The notes under the pieces: generated by a model
What the model was told of the DNA's origin: nothing
Seen by the model: only the letters and a program-made list of their open reading frames with translations
Databases searched by the model: none
Position numbers and translations under genes: made by a program
Assembly (NCBI RefSeq): GCF_051401765.1
Contig: NW_027480423.1
Span: forward strand, 18,228,001-18,292,000
Source of the DNA: Calliopsis andreniformis
Lineage: Eukaryota > Arthropoda > Insecta > Hymenoptera > Andrenidae
Length of the DNA stretch: 64,000 nt
Reading direction: 5' to 3'
Shown: positions 1 to 12,148 of the stretch, one piece after another
Layout of the letters: each line of letters opens with the position of its first letter
How positions within the stretch are numbered: the stretch's first letter is position 1

Positions 1-110
1 TGCTTCTGGCGTTGACTTCTAAGGCCGTAGCTATTCGATGTGGTGGAGTAACGCCCTAGAGTGAAGGCTAGGTTGCCCGGAACGTAGAAATGACCATCAC
101 TTTCACGCTG
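1..110 (+). repeat. Leading partial monomer
   Basis: This is part of one monomer that differs from the sequence at the equivalent place 4,812 bp downstream ('gcttctggcg' here, 'gcttcgcgcg' there; 'gtggagtaacg' here, 'ggtcgcgcaacg' there). Around base 110 the two become identical, so a duplication edge falls inside this monomer. The array continues beyond the left edge of the window. Confidence 0.8.
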
Positions 111-415
111 TTTGCAATTATTCATTTTATACGATGGAAAAGCTGTTGTATTTATATTGTATTTTATGCTTCTGGCGTTGACTTCTAAGGCCGTAGCCAT
201 TCGATGTGGTGGAGCAACGCCCTGGAGTGAAGCCTAGGTAGCCCGGAACGTAGAAATGACCATCATCTTCACACTGTTTGCAATTATTCATTTTATACGA
301 TGGAAAAGCTGTGGTATTTATATTGTATTTTGTGATTCTGGCGCTGACATCTAAGGCCGTAGATATTTGATGTGGTGGAGCAATGCCCTAGAGTGAAGCT
401 TAGGTTGCCCGGAAC

Positions 416-1528
416 GTAGAAACGACCATTACTTTCACCCTGGTTGCAATTATTCCTGTTATACAATGGAACAACTATTGTATTTTTATTGTATTTTATG
501 CTTCTGGAATTGAGTTCTAAGTCCCTAGCTATTCGATCTGTCGGAGCAACGCATTGAGCGGAGCCTAGGTTGCCCGGAACGTAGAAATGACCATCACTTT
601 CACACTGGTTGCAATTACACCTGTAATACGATGGAGAAACTCTTGTATCTTTATTGTATTTTATGCTTCAGGCATTGACTCCTATAGCCATACCTACTCC
701 ATCTGGAGGAGCAACGCCCTAGAGTCAAGCCTAGGTTGCCCGGAACGTAGATATGACCATAACTTTCACACTGGTTGCAATTATTCATGTTATACGATGG
801 ACAAACACTTGTATCTTTATTGTATTTTACGCTTCAGGCATTGACTTCTATAGCCATACCTATTCCATCTGGAGGAGCAACGCCCTAGAGTCAAGCATAG
901 GTTGCCCGGAACGTAGATATGACCATAAATTTCACACTGGTTGCAATTATTCATGTTATACGATGGAAAAACTGTTGTATTTATTTCGTATTTTATGCTT
1001 CTGGCGTCGACTTCTAAGGCCCTAACTCTTCGATCTGGAGGAAAAATGCCTCAGAGTTATGTCTTGGATGCCCGAAACGTCGAAATGGTCATTACTTTCA
1101 CACTGGTTGCAATTATTCATGCTATACGATGGAAAAACTGTTGCATTTCTAATGTACTTTATGCTTCTGGCGTTGACGTCTAAGGCCCTCACTCTTCGAT
1201 CTGGTGGACCAACGCCCTAGTGTGAAGCCGAGGTTGCCCGGAACGTAGAAGTGACCATAGCTTTCACACTGGTTGCAATAATACTTTTTATACGATGGAA
1301 AAACTGTTGTATTTATTTTGTATTTTATGATTCTATCGTTGACTTCTTAGGCCCTAACTATTCGCTCTGGTTGACCAACGCCCTAGAGTGAAGCCTAGGT
1401 TGCCCGGAACGTAGAAATGACCATCACCTTCACTCTGGTTGCAATTATTCATGCTATACGATGGAAAAACTGTTGCATTTTTATTGCATTTTCTGCTTCT
1501 GGCGTTGACTTCTAAGACTGTAGCTATT
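416..1528 (+). repeat. A-block 1 (full, subtype A1a)
   Basis: Seven monomers in the order M1-M7. M1 has 'caccctggttg', 'caatggaacaactattg' and a 1-bp-shorter 'acgcattgagcgg'. M2 and M3 have 'tatagccatacc'. M4 (about 905-1,080) has 'aaaaatgcctcagagttat'. M5 has 'gcatttctaatgtac', M6 'gattctatcgttgac' and M7 'ttttctgcttctggcg'. Subtype a is marked by 'ggcgtcgacttct' and 'accataaatttc' in M4. Open frames inside the block shift frame between monomers and are not genes. Confidence 0.93.
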
Positions 1529-1742
1529 CGATATGGTGGCGCAACGCCCTAGAGTGAAGCCTAGGTAGCCTAGAACGTAGAAATGACCATCATTTTCACA
1601 CTGTTTGCAATTATTCATTTTATACGATGGAAAAGCTGTTGTATTTATATTGTATTTTATGCTTCTGGCGTTGACTTCTAAGGCCGTAGCCATTCGATGT
1701 GGTGGAGCAACGCCCTAGAGTGAAGCTTAGGTTGCCCGGAAC

Positions 1743-2855
1743 GTAGAAACGACCATTACTTTCACCCTGGTTGCAATTATTCCTGTTATACAATGGAACA
1801 ACTATTGTATTTTTATTGTATTTTATGCTTCTGGAATTGAGTTCTAAGTCCCTAGCTATTCGATCTGTCGGAGCAACGCATTGAGCGGAGCCTAGGTTGC
1901 CCGGAACGTAGAAATGACCATCACTTTCACACTGGTTGCAATTACACCTGTAATACGATGGAGAAACTCTTGTATCTTTATTGTATTTTATGCTTCAGGC
2001 ATTGACTCCTATAGCCATACCTACTCCATCTGGAGGAGCAACGCCCTAGAGTCAAGCCTAGGTTGCCCGGAACGTAGATATGACCATAACTTTCACACTG
2101 GTTGCAATTATTCATGTTATACGATGGACAAACACTTGTATCTTTATTGTATTTTACGCTTCAGGCATTGACTTCTATAGCCATACCTATTCCATCTGGA
2201 GGAGCAACGCCCTAGAGTCAAGCATAGGTTGCCCGGAACGTAGATATGACCATAACTTTAACACTGGTTGCAATTATTCATGTTATACGATGGAAAAACT
2301 GTTGTATTTATTTCGTATTTTATGCTTCTGGCGTTGACTTCTAAGGCCCTAACTCTTCGATCTGGAGGAAAAATGCCTCAGAGTTATGTCTTGGATGCCC
2401 GAAACGTCGAAATGGTCATTACTTTCACACTGGTTGCAATTATTCATGCTATACGATGGAAAAACTGTTGCATTTCTAATGTACTTTATGCTTCTGGCGT
2501 TGACGTCTAAGGCCCTCACTCTTCGATCTGGTGGACCAACGCCCTAGTGTGAAGCCGAGGTTGCCCGGAACGTAGAAGTGACCATAACTTTCACACTGGT
2601 TGCAATAATACTTTTTATACGATGGAAAAATTGTTGTATTTATTTTGTATTTTATGATTCTATCGTTGACTTCTTAGGCCCTAACTATTGGCTCTGGTTG
2701 ACCAACGCCCTAGAGTGAAGCCTAGGTTGCCCGGAACGTAGAAATGACCATCACCTTCACTCTGGTTGCAATTATTCATGCTATACGATGGAAAAACTGT
2801 TGCATTTTTATTGCATTTTCTGCTTCTGGCGTTGACTTCTAAGACTGTAGCTATT
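1743..2855 (+). repeat. A-block 2 (full, subtype A1b)
   Basis: Second half of the A1a-A1b pair, 1,327 bp after block 1. It differs by 'accataactttaacac' and 'ggcgttgacttct' in M4 and by 'actattggctctgg' in M6. The spacer from block 1 is about 214 bp, carrying 'gatatggtggcgcaacg' and 'aggtagcctagaacg'. Confidence 0.93.
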
Positions 2856-3390
2856 AGATGTGGTGTAGCAACGCCCTAGAGTGACGCCTAGGCTGCACGG
2901 ACCGTAGAAATGACCATCATCTTCACTCTGGTTGCAATTATTCCTGTTATACGACGGAAAAACTGCTGCATTTTTATTGCATCTTATGCTTCTGGCGTTG
3001 ACTTCTAAGGCCGTAGCTATTCGATGTGGTGGAGCAACGCCCTAGAGTGAAGGCTTGGTTGCCCGGGACGTAGAAACGTCCATTACTTTCACACTGTTTG
3101 CAATTACTCATTCTATACGATGGTAAAGCTGTTGTATTTTTATTGTATTTTCTGCTTCTGGCATTGTCTTCTAAGGTCCTAGCTATTCAATCTGGTGGGG
3201 CAACGCCGTAGAGTGAAGCCTAGGTTGCCGGGAACGTAGAAACGACCATTATTTTCACACTGGTTGCAATTATTCATTTTATACGATGGAAAAGCTGTTG
3301 TATTTATATTGTATTTTATGCTTCTGGCGTTGACTTCTTAGGCCGTAGCTATTAGATGTGGTGGGGCAACGCGCTAGAGTGACGCCTAGG

Positions 3391-4922
3391 TTGTTCGGAA
3401 TGTAGAAATGCCCATAGCTTTCACACTGGTTGCAATTATTCATGTTATACGATGGAAAAACTGTTGTATTTATTTCGTACTTTATGCTTCTGGCGTTGAC
3501 TTCTAAGGCCCTAACTCTTCGATCTGGAGGAAAAATGCCTCAGAGTTATGTCTTGGATGCCCGAAACGTCGAAATGGTCATTACTTTCACACTGGTTGCA
3601 ATTATTCATGCTATACGATGGAAAGACTGCTGCATTTCTAATGTACTTTATGCTTCTGGCGTTGACGTCTAAGGCCCTCACTCTTCGATCTGGTGGAGCA
3701 ACGCCCTAGGGTGAAGCCGAGGTTGCCCGGAACGTAGAAGTGACCATAACTTTCACACTGGTTGCAATTATACTTTTTATGCGATGGAAAAACTGTTGTA
3801 TTTATTTTGTATTTTATGAATCTAACGTTTACTTCTTAGGCCCTAACTATACGCTCTGGTTGACCAACGCCCTAGAGTGAAGCCTAGGTTGCCCGGAACG
3901 TAGAAATGACCATCACCTTCACTCTGGTTGCAATTACTCCTGTTATACGACGGAAAAACTGCTGTATTTTTATTGCATTTTATGCTTCTGGCGTTGACTT
4001 CTAAGGCCGTAGCTATTCGATGTGGTGGAGTAACGCCCTAGAGTGAAGGCTAGGTTTCCCGGAACGTAGAAACGACCATGACTTTCACACTGTTTGCAAT
4101 TATTCATTCTATACGATGGAAAAGCTGTTGTATTTATATTGTATTTTACGCTTCTGGCGTTGAATTCTAAGGCCCTAGCTATTCGATCTGGTAGAATAAC
4201 GCCCCAGACTGAAGCCTAGGTTGCCCGGAACGTAGAAATGACCATTACTTTCACACTGTTTGCAATTATTCATTTTATACGATGGAAGAGCTGTTGTATT
4301 TATATTGTATTTTATGCTTCTGGCGTTGACTTCTAAGTCCCTAGCTATTCGATCTGGTGGAGCTACGCCCTAGAGTGAAGCCTAGGTTGCACGGAACGTA
4401 GAAGTGACCATTACTTTCACACTGCTTGCAATTATTCCTGTTATACAATGGAAAAACTGTTGCATTTTTATTGTATTTTATGCATCAGGCGTTGAATTCT
4501 AAGTCCCTAGCTATTCGATCTGGTGGAGCAACGCCCTAGAGCGGTGCCTAGGTTGCCCGGAACGTAGAAATGACCATCACTTTCACACTGTTTGCAATTA
4601 TTCCTTTTATACGATGGAAAAGCTGTTGTATTTATATTGTATTTTATGCTTCTGGCGTTGAATTCTAAGGCCGTAGATATTAGATGTGCTGGAGCAACGC
4701 CCTAGAGTGACGCCTAGGTTGTACGGAACGTAGAAATGACCATCATCTTCACTCTGGTTGCAATTATTCCTGTTATACGATGGAAAAACTGCTGTATTTT
4801 TATGGCATTTTATGCTTCGCGCGTTGACTTCTGAGGCCGTAGCTATTCGATATGGTCGCGCAACGCCCTAGAGTGAAGCCTAGGTAGCCTAGAACGTAGA
4901 AATGACCATCATTTTCACACTG
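3391..4922 (+). repeat. Duplicated segment IIa (copy at 9,365-10,900)
   Basis: This segment matches 9,365 onward at an offset of 5,974 bp (36 x 166 minus 2). It opens with an orphan M4-M5-M6 group ('aaaaatgcctcagagttat' near 3,535; 'gaatctaacgtttac' near 3,818) that lacks M1-M3. It continues with 'actcctgttatacgacgg' and 'gtggagtaacgccc' monomers, then a group ending in 'cttcgcgcgttgac'. The match continues to about 4,957 and then breaks because the second copy lacks one monomer: the offset changes from 5,974 to 5,808. Confidence 0.88.
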
Positions 4923-5227
4923 TTTGCAATTATTCATTTTATACGATGGAAAAGCTGTTGTATTTATATTGTATTTTATGCTTCTGGCGTTGACTTCTAA
5001 GGCCGTAGCCATTCGATGTGGTGGAGCAACGCCCTGGAGTGAAGCCTAGGTAGCCCGGAACGTAGAAATGACCATCATCTTCACACTGTTTGCAATTATT
5101 CATTTTATACGATGGAAAAGCTGTGGTATTTATATTGTATTTTGTGATTCTGGCGCTGACATCTAAGGCCGTAGATATTTGATGTGGTGGAGCAATGCCC
5201 TAGAGTGAAGCTTAGGTTGCCCGGAAC

Positions 5228-6340
5228 GTAGAAACGACCATTACTTTCACCCTGGTTGCAATTATTCCTGTTATACAATGGAACAACTATTGTATTTTTA
5301 TTGTATTTTATGCTTCTGGAATTGAGTTCTAAGTCCCTAGCTATTCGATCTGTCGGAGCAACGCATTGAGCGGAGCCTAGGTTGCCCGGAACGTAGAAAT
5401 GACCATCACTTTCACACTGGTTGCAATTACACCTGTAATACGATGGAGAAACTCTTGTATCTTTATTGTATTTTATGCTTCAGGCATTGACTCCTATAGC
5501 CATACCTACTCCATCTGGAGGAGCAACGCCCTAGAGTCAAGCCTAGGTTGCCCGGAACGTAGATATGACCATAACTTTCACACTGGTTGCAATTATTCAT
5601 GTTATACGATGGACAAACACTTGTATCTTTATTGTATTTTACGCTTCAGGCATTGACTTCTATAGCCATACCTATTCCATCTGGAGGAGCAACGCCCTAG
5701 AGTCAAGCATAGGTTGCCCGGAACGTAGATATGACCATAAATTTCACACTGGTTGCAATTATTCATGTTATACGATGGAAAAACTGTTGTATTTATTTCG
5801 TATTTTATGCTTCTGGCGTCGACTTCTAAGGCCCTAACTCTTCGATCTGGAGGAAAAATGCCTCAGAGTTATGTCTTGGATGCCCGAAACGTCGAAATGG
5901 TCATTACTTTCACACTGGTTGCAATTATTCATGCTATACGATGGAAAAACTGTTGCATTTCTAATGTACTTTATGCTTCTGGCGTTGACGTCTAAGGCCC
6001 TCACTCTTCGATCTGGTGGACCAACGCCCTAGTGTGAAGCCGAGGTTGCCCGGAACGTAGAAGTGACCATAGCTTTCACACTGGTTGCAATAATACTTTT
6101 TATACGATGGAAAAACTGTTGTATTTATTTTGTATTTTATGATTCTATCGTTGACTTCTTAGGCCCTAACTATTCGCTCTGGTTGACCAACGCCCTAGAG
6201 TGAAGCCTAGGTTGCTCGGAACGTAGAAATGACCATCACCTTCACTCTGGTTGCAATTATTCATGCTATACGATGGAAAAACTGTTGCATTTTTATTGCA
6301 TTTTCTGCTTCTGGCGTTGACTTCTAAGACTGTAGCTATT
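5228..6340 (+). repeat. A-block 3 (full, subtype A1a)
   Basis: Counterpart of A-block 1, 4,812 bp away. It shares 'ggcgtcgacttct' and 'accataaatttc' in M4. The only difference I noticed is 'gttgctcggaacg' near 6,213. Confidence 0.93.
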
Positions 6341-6554
6341 CGATATGGTGGCGCAACGCCCTAGAGTGAAGCCTAGGTAGCCTAGAACGTAGAAATGACC
6401 ATCATTTTCACACTGTTTGCAATTATTCATTTTATACGATGGAAAAGCTGTTGTATTTATATTGTATTTTATGCTTCTGGCGTTGACTTCTAAGGCCGTA
6501 GCCATTCGATGTGGTGGAGCAACGCCCTAGAGTGAAGCTTAGGTTGCCCGGAAC

Positions 6555-7667
6555 GTAGAAACGACCATTACTTTCACCCTGGTTGCAATTATTCCTGTTA
6601 TACAATGGAACAACTATTGTATTTTTATTGTATTTTATGCTTCTGGAATTGAGTTCTAAGTCCCTAGCTATTCGATCTGTCGGAGCAACGCATTGAGCGG
6701 AGCCTAGGTTGCCCGGAACGTAGAAATGACCATCACTTTCACACTGGTTGCAATTACACCTGTAATACGATGGAGAAACTCTTGTATCTTTATTGTATTT
6801 TATGCTTCAGGCATTGACTCCTATAGCCATACCTACTCCATCTGGAGGAGCAACGCCCTAGAGTCAAGCCTAGGTTGCCCGGAACGTAGATATGACCATA
6901 ACTTTCACACTGGTTGCAATTATTCATGTTATACGATGGACAAACACTTGTATCTTTATTGTATTTTACGCTTCAGGCATTGACTTCTATAGCCATACCT
7001 ATTCCATCTGGAGGAGCAACGCCCTAGAGTCAAGCATAGGTTGCCCGGAACGTAGATATGACCATAACTTTAACACTGGTTGCAATTATTCATGTTATAC
7101 GATGGAAAAACTGTTGTATTTATTTCGTATTTTATGCTTCTGGCGTTGACTTCTAAGGCCCTAACTCTTCGATCTGGAGGAAAAATGCCTCAGAGTTATG
7201 TCTTGGATGCCCGAAACGTCGAAATGGTCATTACTTTCACACTGGTTGCAATTATTCATGCTATACGATGGAAAAACTGTTGCATTTCTAATGTACTTTA
7301 TGCTTCTGGCGTTGACGTCTAAGGCCCTCACTCTTCGATCTGGTGGACCAACGCCCTAGTGTGAAGCCGAGGTTGCCCGGAACGTAGAAGTGACCATAAC
7401 TTTCACACTGGTTGCAATAATACTTTTTATACGATGGAAAAATTGTTGTATTTATTTTGTATTTTATGATTCTATCGTTGACTTCTTAGGCCCTAACTAT
7501 TGGCTCTGGTTGACCAACGCCCTAGAGTGAAGCCTAGGTTGCCCGGAACGTAGAAATGACCATCACCTTCACTCTGGTTGCAATTATTCATGCTATACGA
7601 TGGAAAAACTGTTGCATTTTTATTGCATTTTCTGCTTCTGGCGTTGACTTCTAAGACTGTAGCTATT
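6555..7667 (+). repeat. A-block 4 (full, subtype A1b)
   Basis: Counterpart of A-block 2, sharing its private variants 'actttaacac' in M4 and 'actattggctctgg' in M6 (near 7,497). This shows the A1a-A1b pair was copied as a unit. Confidence 0.93.
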
Positions 7668-8204
7668 AGATGTGGTGTAGCAACGCCCTAGAGTGACGCC
7701 TAGGCTGCACGGACCGTAGAAATGACCATCATCTTCACTCTGGTTGCAATTATTCCTGTTATACGACGGAAAAACTGCTGCATTTTTATTGCATCTTATG
7801 CTTCTGGCGTTGACTTCTAAGGCCGTAGCTATTCGATGTGGTGGAGCAACGCCCTAGAGTGAAGGCTTGGTTGCCCGGGACGTAGAAACGTCCATTACTT
7901 TCACACTGTTTGCAATTACTCATTCTATACGATGGTAAAGCTGTTGTATTTTTATTGTATTTTCTGCTTCTGGCATTGTCTTCTAAGGTCCTAGCTATTC
8001 AATCTGGTGGGGCAACGCCGTAGAGTGAAGCCTAGGTTGCCGGGAACGTAGAAACGACCATTATTTTCACACTGGTTGCAATTATTCATTTTATACGATG
8101 GAAAAGCTGTTGTATTTATATTGTATTTTATGCTTCTGGCGTTGACTTCTTAGGCCGTAGCTATTAGATGTGGTGGGGCAACGCGCTAGAGTGACGCCTA
8201 GGTT

Positions 8205-9364
8205 GCACGGATCGTAGAAATCATCATTATTTTCACACTGCTTGCAATTATTCCTGTTATACAATGGAAAAACTGTTGCATTTTTATTGTATTTTATGCA
8301 TCTGGCGTTGAATTCTAAGTCCCTAGCTATTCGATCTGGTGGAGCAACGCCCTAGGGAGGAGCCTAGGTTGCCCGGAACGTAGAAATGACGATCACTTTC
8401 ACACTGTTTGCAATTATTCATTTTATACGATGAAAGAGCTGTTGTATTTATATTGTATTTTATGCTTCTGGCGTTGACTTCTAAGTCCCTAGCTATTCGA
8501 TCTGGTGGAGATACGCCCTAGAGTGAAGCCTAGGTTGCACGGAACGTAGAAATGACCATTACTTTCACACTGCTTGCAATTATTCCTGTTATACAATGGA
8601 AAAACTGTTGCATTTTTATTGTATTTTATGCATCAGGCGTTGACTTCTAAGTCCCTAGCTATTCGATCTGGTGGAGCAACGCCCTAGAGCGGTGCATAGG
8701 TTGCCCGGAACGTAGAAATGACCATCACTTTCACACTGTTTGCAATTATTCATTTTATACGATGGAAAAGCTGTTGTATTTATATTGTATTTTATGCTTC
8801 TGGCGTTGAATTCTAAGGCCCTAGCTATTCCATCTGGTGGAGCAACGCCCTAGAGTGAAGCCTAGGTTGCCCGGAACGTAGAAATGACCATTACTTTCAT
8901 ACTGTATGCAATTATTCATTTAATACGATGGAAGAGCTGTTGTATTTATATTGTGTTTTATGCTTCTGGCGTTGACTTCTAAGGCCGTAGATATTAGATG
9001 TGCTGGAGCAACGCCCTAGTGTGACGCCTAGGTTGTACGGAACGTAGAAATGACCATCATCTTCACTCTGGTTGCAATTACTCCTGTTATACGATGGAAA
9101 AACTGCTGTATTTTTATTGCATTTTATGCTTCGCGCGTTGACTTCTGAGGCCGTAGCTATTCGATGTGGTGGAGCAACGCCCTAGAGTGAAGCCTAGGTA
9201 GCCCGGAACGTAGAAATGACCATCATCTTCACACTGTTTGCAATTATTCATTTTATACGATGGAAAAGCTGTTGTACTTATATTGTATTTTATGCTTCTG
9301 GCGTTGACTTCTAAGGCCCTAACTATTCGATCTGGTGGAGCAACGCTCTAGAGTGAAGCCTAGG
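8205..9364 (+). repeat. Seven-monomer spacer without a long exact copy
   Basis: This stretch of ordinary satellite monomers ('ttgcacggatcgtag', 'ccctagggaggagcc', 'gatgtgctggagc', 'cttcgcgcgttgac') lies between two long duplicated segments. Single monomers resemble those at 4.3-5.0 kb, but I found no near-identical partner for the whole stretch. Nothing other than satellite is present. Confidence 0.75.
8842..8870 (+). other. Dyad symmetry present in the consensus monomer (example)
   Basis: The arms GCAA and CCTAG on the left pair with CTAGG and TTGC on the right, separated by the 8-base loop 'agtgaagc'. Three bases ('cgc') bulge from the left arm. The palindrome CCTAGG forms part of the right arm. 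The same arrangement is seen in most monomers with the consensus 'gccctagag...cctaggttgcccgg'. Whether it forms a hairpin or cruciform, or binds a protein, is unknown. Dyads in centromeric satellites that lack a CENP-B box have been discussed in the literature. Confidence 0.6.
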
Positions 9365-10908
9365 TTGTTCGGAATGTAGAAATGCCCATACCTTTCACAC
9401 TGGTTGCAATTACTCATGTTATACGATGGAAAATCTGTTGTATTTATTTCGTACTTTATGCTTCTGGCGTTGACTTCTAAGGCCCTAGCTCTTCGATCTG
9501 GAGGAAAAATGCCTCAGAGTTATGTCTTGGATGCCTGAAACGTCGAAATGGTCATTACTTTCACACTGGTTGCAATTAATCATGCTATACGATGGAAAAA
9601 CTGCTGCATTTCTAATGTACTTTATGCTTCTGGCGTTGACGTCTAAGGCCCTCACTCTTCGATCTGGTGGAGCAACGCCCAAGGGTGAAGCCGAGGTTGC
9701 CCGGAACGTAGAAGTGACCATAACTTTCACACTGGTTGCAATTATACTTTTTATGCGATGGAAAAACTGTTGTATTTATTTTGTATTTTATGAATCTAAC
9801 GTTGACTTCTTAGGCCCTAACTATACGCTCTGGTTGACCAACGCCCTAGAGTGAAGCCTAGGTTGCCCTGAACGTAGAAATGACCATCACCTTCACTCTG
9901 GTTGCAATTACTCCTGTTATACGACGGAAAAACTGCTGTATTTTTATTGCATTTTATGCTTCTGGCGTTGACTTCTAAGGCCGTAGCTATTCGATGTGGT
10001 GGAGTAACGCCCTAGAGTGAAGGCTAGGTTGCCCGGAACATAGAAATGACCATCACTTTCACACTGTTTGCAATTATTCATTCTATACGATGGAAAAGCT
10101 GTTGTATTTATATTGTATTTTACGCTTCTGGCGTTGAATTCTAAGGCCCTAGCTATTCGATCTGGTGGAATAACGCCCCAGACTGAAGCCTAGGTTGCCC
10201 GGAACGTAGAAATGACCATTACTTTCACACTGTTTGCAATTATTCATTTTATACGATGGAAGAGCTGTTGTATTTATATTGTATTTTATGCTTCTGGCGT
10301 TGACTTCTAAGTCCCTAGCTATTCGATCTGGTGGAGCTACGCCCTAGAGTGAAGCCTAGGTTGCACGAAACGTAGAAGTGACCATTACTTTCACACTGCT
10401 TGCAATTATTCCTGTTATACAATGGAAAAACTGTTGCATTTTTATTGTATTTTATGCATCAGGCGTTGAATTCTAAGTCCCTAGCTATTCGATCTGGTGG
10501 AGCAACGCCCTAGAGCGGTGCCTAGGTTGCCCGGAACGTAGAAATGACCATCACTTTCACACTGTTTGCAATTATTCCTTTTATACGATGGAAAAGCTGT
10601 TGTATTTATATTGTATTTTATGCTTCTGGCGTTGAATTCTAAGGCCGTAGATATTAGATGTGCTGGAGCAACGCCCTAGAGTGACGCCTAGGTTGTACGG
10701 AACGTAGAAATGACCATCATCTTCACTCTGGTTGCAATTATTCCTGTTATACGATGGAAAAACTGCTGTATTTTTATGGCATTTTATGCTTCGCGCGTTG
10801 ACTTCTGAGGCCGTAGCTATTCGATATGGTCGCGCAACGCCCTAGAGTGAAGCCTAGGTAGCCTAGAACGTAGAAATGACCATCATTTTCACACTGTTTG
10901 CAATTATT
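9365..10908 (+). repeat. Duplicated segment IIb (copy of 3,391-4,957)
   Basis: Second copy of segment IIa, including the orphan M4-M6 group ('aaaaatgcctcagagttat' near 9,506; 'gaatctaacgttgac' near 9,791) and the 'gtggagtaacgccc' monomer. At about 10,930 the sequence jumps from 'ggaaaagctg' directly to 'tggtatttatattg', skipping the monomer that IIa retains. This is a clean one-monomer (166 bp) loss. Confidence 0.88.
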
Positions 10909-11035
10909 CATTTTATACGATGGAAAAGCTGTGGTATTTATATTGTATTTTGTGATTCTGGCGCTGACATCTAAGGCCGTAGATATTTGATGTGGTGGAG
11001 CAATGCCCTAGAGTGAAGCTTAGGTTGCCCGGAAC

Positions 11036-12148
11036 GTAGAAGCGACCATTACTTTCACCCTGGTTGCAATTATTCCTGTTATACAATGGAACAACTATTG
11101 TATTTTTATTGTATTTTATGCTTCTGGAATTGAGTTCTAAGTCCCTAGCTATTCGATCTGTCGGAGCAACGCATTGAGCGGAGCCTAGGTTGCCCGGAAC
11201 GTAGAAATGACCATCACTTTCACACTGGTTGCAATTACACCTGTAATACGATGGAGAAACTCTTGTATCTTTATTGTATTTTATGCTTCAGGCATTGACT
11301 CCTATAGCCATACCTACTCCATCTGGAGGAGCAACGCCCTAGAGTCAAGCCTAGGTTGCCCGGAACGTAGATATGACCATAACTTTCACACTGGTTGCAA
11401 TTATTCATGTTATACGATGGACAAACACTTGTATCTTTATTGTATTTTACGCTTCAGGCATTGACTTCTATAGCCATACCTATTCCATCTGGAGGAGCAA
11501 CGCCCTAGAGTCAAGCATAGGTTGCCCGGAACGTAGATATGACAATAAATTTCACACTGGTTGCAATTATTCATGTTATACGATGGAAAAACTGTTGTAT
11601 TTATTTCGTATTTTATGCTTCTGGCGTCGACTTCTAAGGCCCTAACTCTTCGATCTGGAGGAAAAATGCCTCAGAGTTATGTCTTGGATGCCCGAAACGT
11701 CGAAATGGTCATTACTTTCACACTGGTTGCAATTATTCATGCTATACGATGGAAAAACTGTTGCATTTCTAATGTACTTTATGCTTCTGGCGTTGACGTC
11801 TAAGGCCCTCACTCTTCGATCTGGTGGACCAACGCCCTAGTGTGAAGCCGAGGTTGCCCGGAACGTAGAAGTGACCATAACTTTCACACTGGTTGCAATA
11901 ATACTTTTTATACGATGGAAAAACTGTTGTATTTATTTTGTATTTTATGATTCTATCGTTGACTTCTTAGGCCCTAACTATTCGCTCTGGTTGACCAACG
12001 CCCTAGAGTGAAGCCTAGGTTGCCCGGAACGTAGAAATGACCATCACCTTCACTCTGGTTGCAATTATTCATGCTATACGATGGAAAAACTGTTGCATTT
12101 TTATTGCATTTTCTGCTTCTGGCGTTGACTTCTAAGACTGTAGCTATT
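11036..12148 (+). repeat. A-block 5 (full, subtype A1a)
   Basis: Third A1a copy. Private changes are 'gtagaagcgacc' at the start of M1 and 'gatatgacaataaat' in M4 (near 11,537). M6 has 'accataactttc', where blocks 1 and 3 have 'accatagctttc'. Confidence 0.92.

Larger units (their letters stand above)
111..3390 (+). repeat. Duplicated segment Ia (copy at 4,923-8,204)
   Basis: This segment matches 4,923-8,204 at an offset of 4,812 bp (29 x 166 minus 2) with very few differences by eye, for example 'gttgcccgg' near 1,400 against 'gttgctcgg' near 6,215. Inside it, seven monomers form a local tandem duplication at an offset of 1,327 bp (8 x 166 minus 1), giving A-blocks 1 and 2. After ~3,390 this copy switches to 'ttgttcggaatgtag', whereas the partner has 'ttgcacggatcgtag'. 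Confidence 0.92.
4923..8204 (+). repeat. Duplicated segment Ib (copies at 111-3,390 and 10,909-13,893)
   Basis: Second copy of the first 3.3 kb (offset 4,812). The portion up to ~8,086 is also copied 5,808 bp further on, at 10,909-13,893. The segment therefore exists in three near-identical versions within the first 14 kb, each carrying an A1a-A1b pair. Confidence 0.92.

Noticed and set aside
587..844. Open frames of 60-110 codons (this 85-codon one and about 80 others on both strands)
   Set aside because: They repeat with the satellite and overlap copies of themselves in other frames. 166 leaves a remainder of 1 when divided by 3, so each frame changes at every monomer and a frame without stops simply runs for about 1.5 monomers. 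Frames on opposite strands overlap. There is no sign of a conserved protein domain.
1025..1075. 'ctggaggaaaaatgcct' in M4 as a ribosome-binding site and start codon
   Set aside because: The resemblance (GGAGG 5 bases before ATG) is chance variation of 'ctggtggagcaacgccc'. The context is a eukaryotic-type satellite with no coding sequence downstream.
9648..9670. Pol III B-box-like 'attcgatctgg' or 'cttcgatctgg' in each monomer
   Set aside because: It shares only the TTCGA core. The flanking GG and CC are missing, no A-box was found at a suitable distance, and no T-run terminator is consistently placed.
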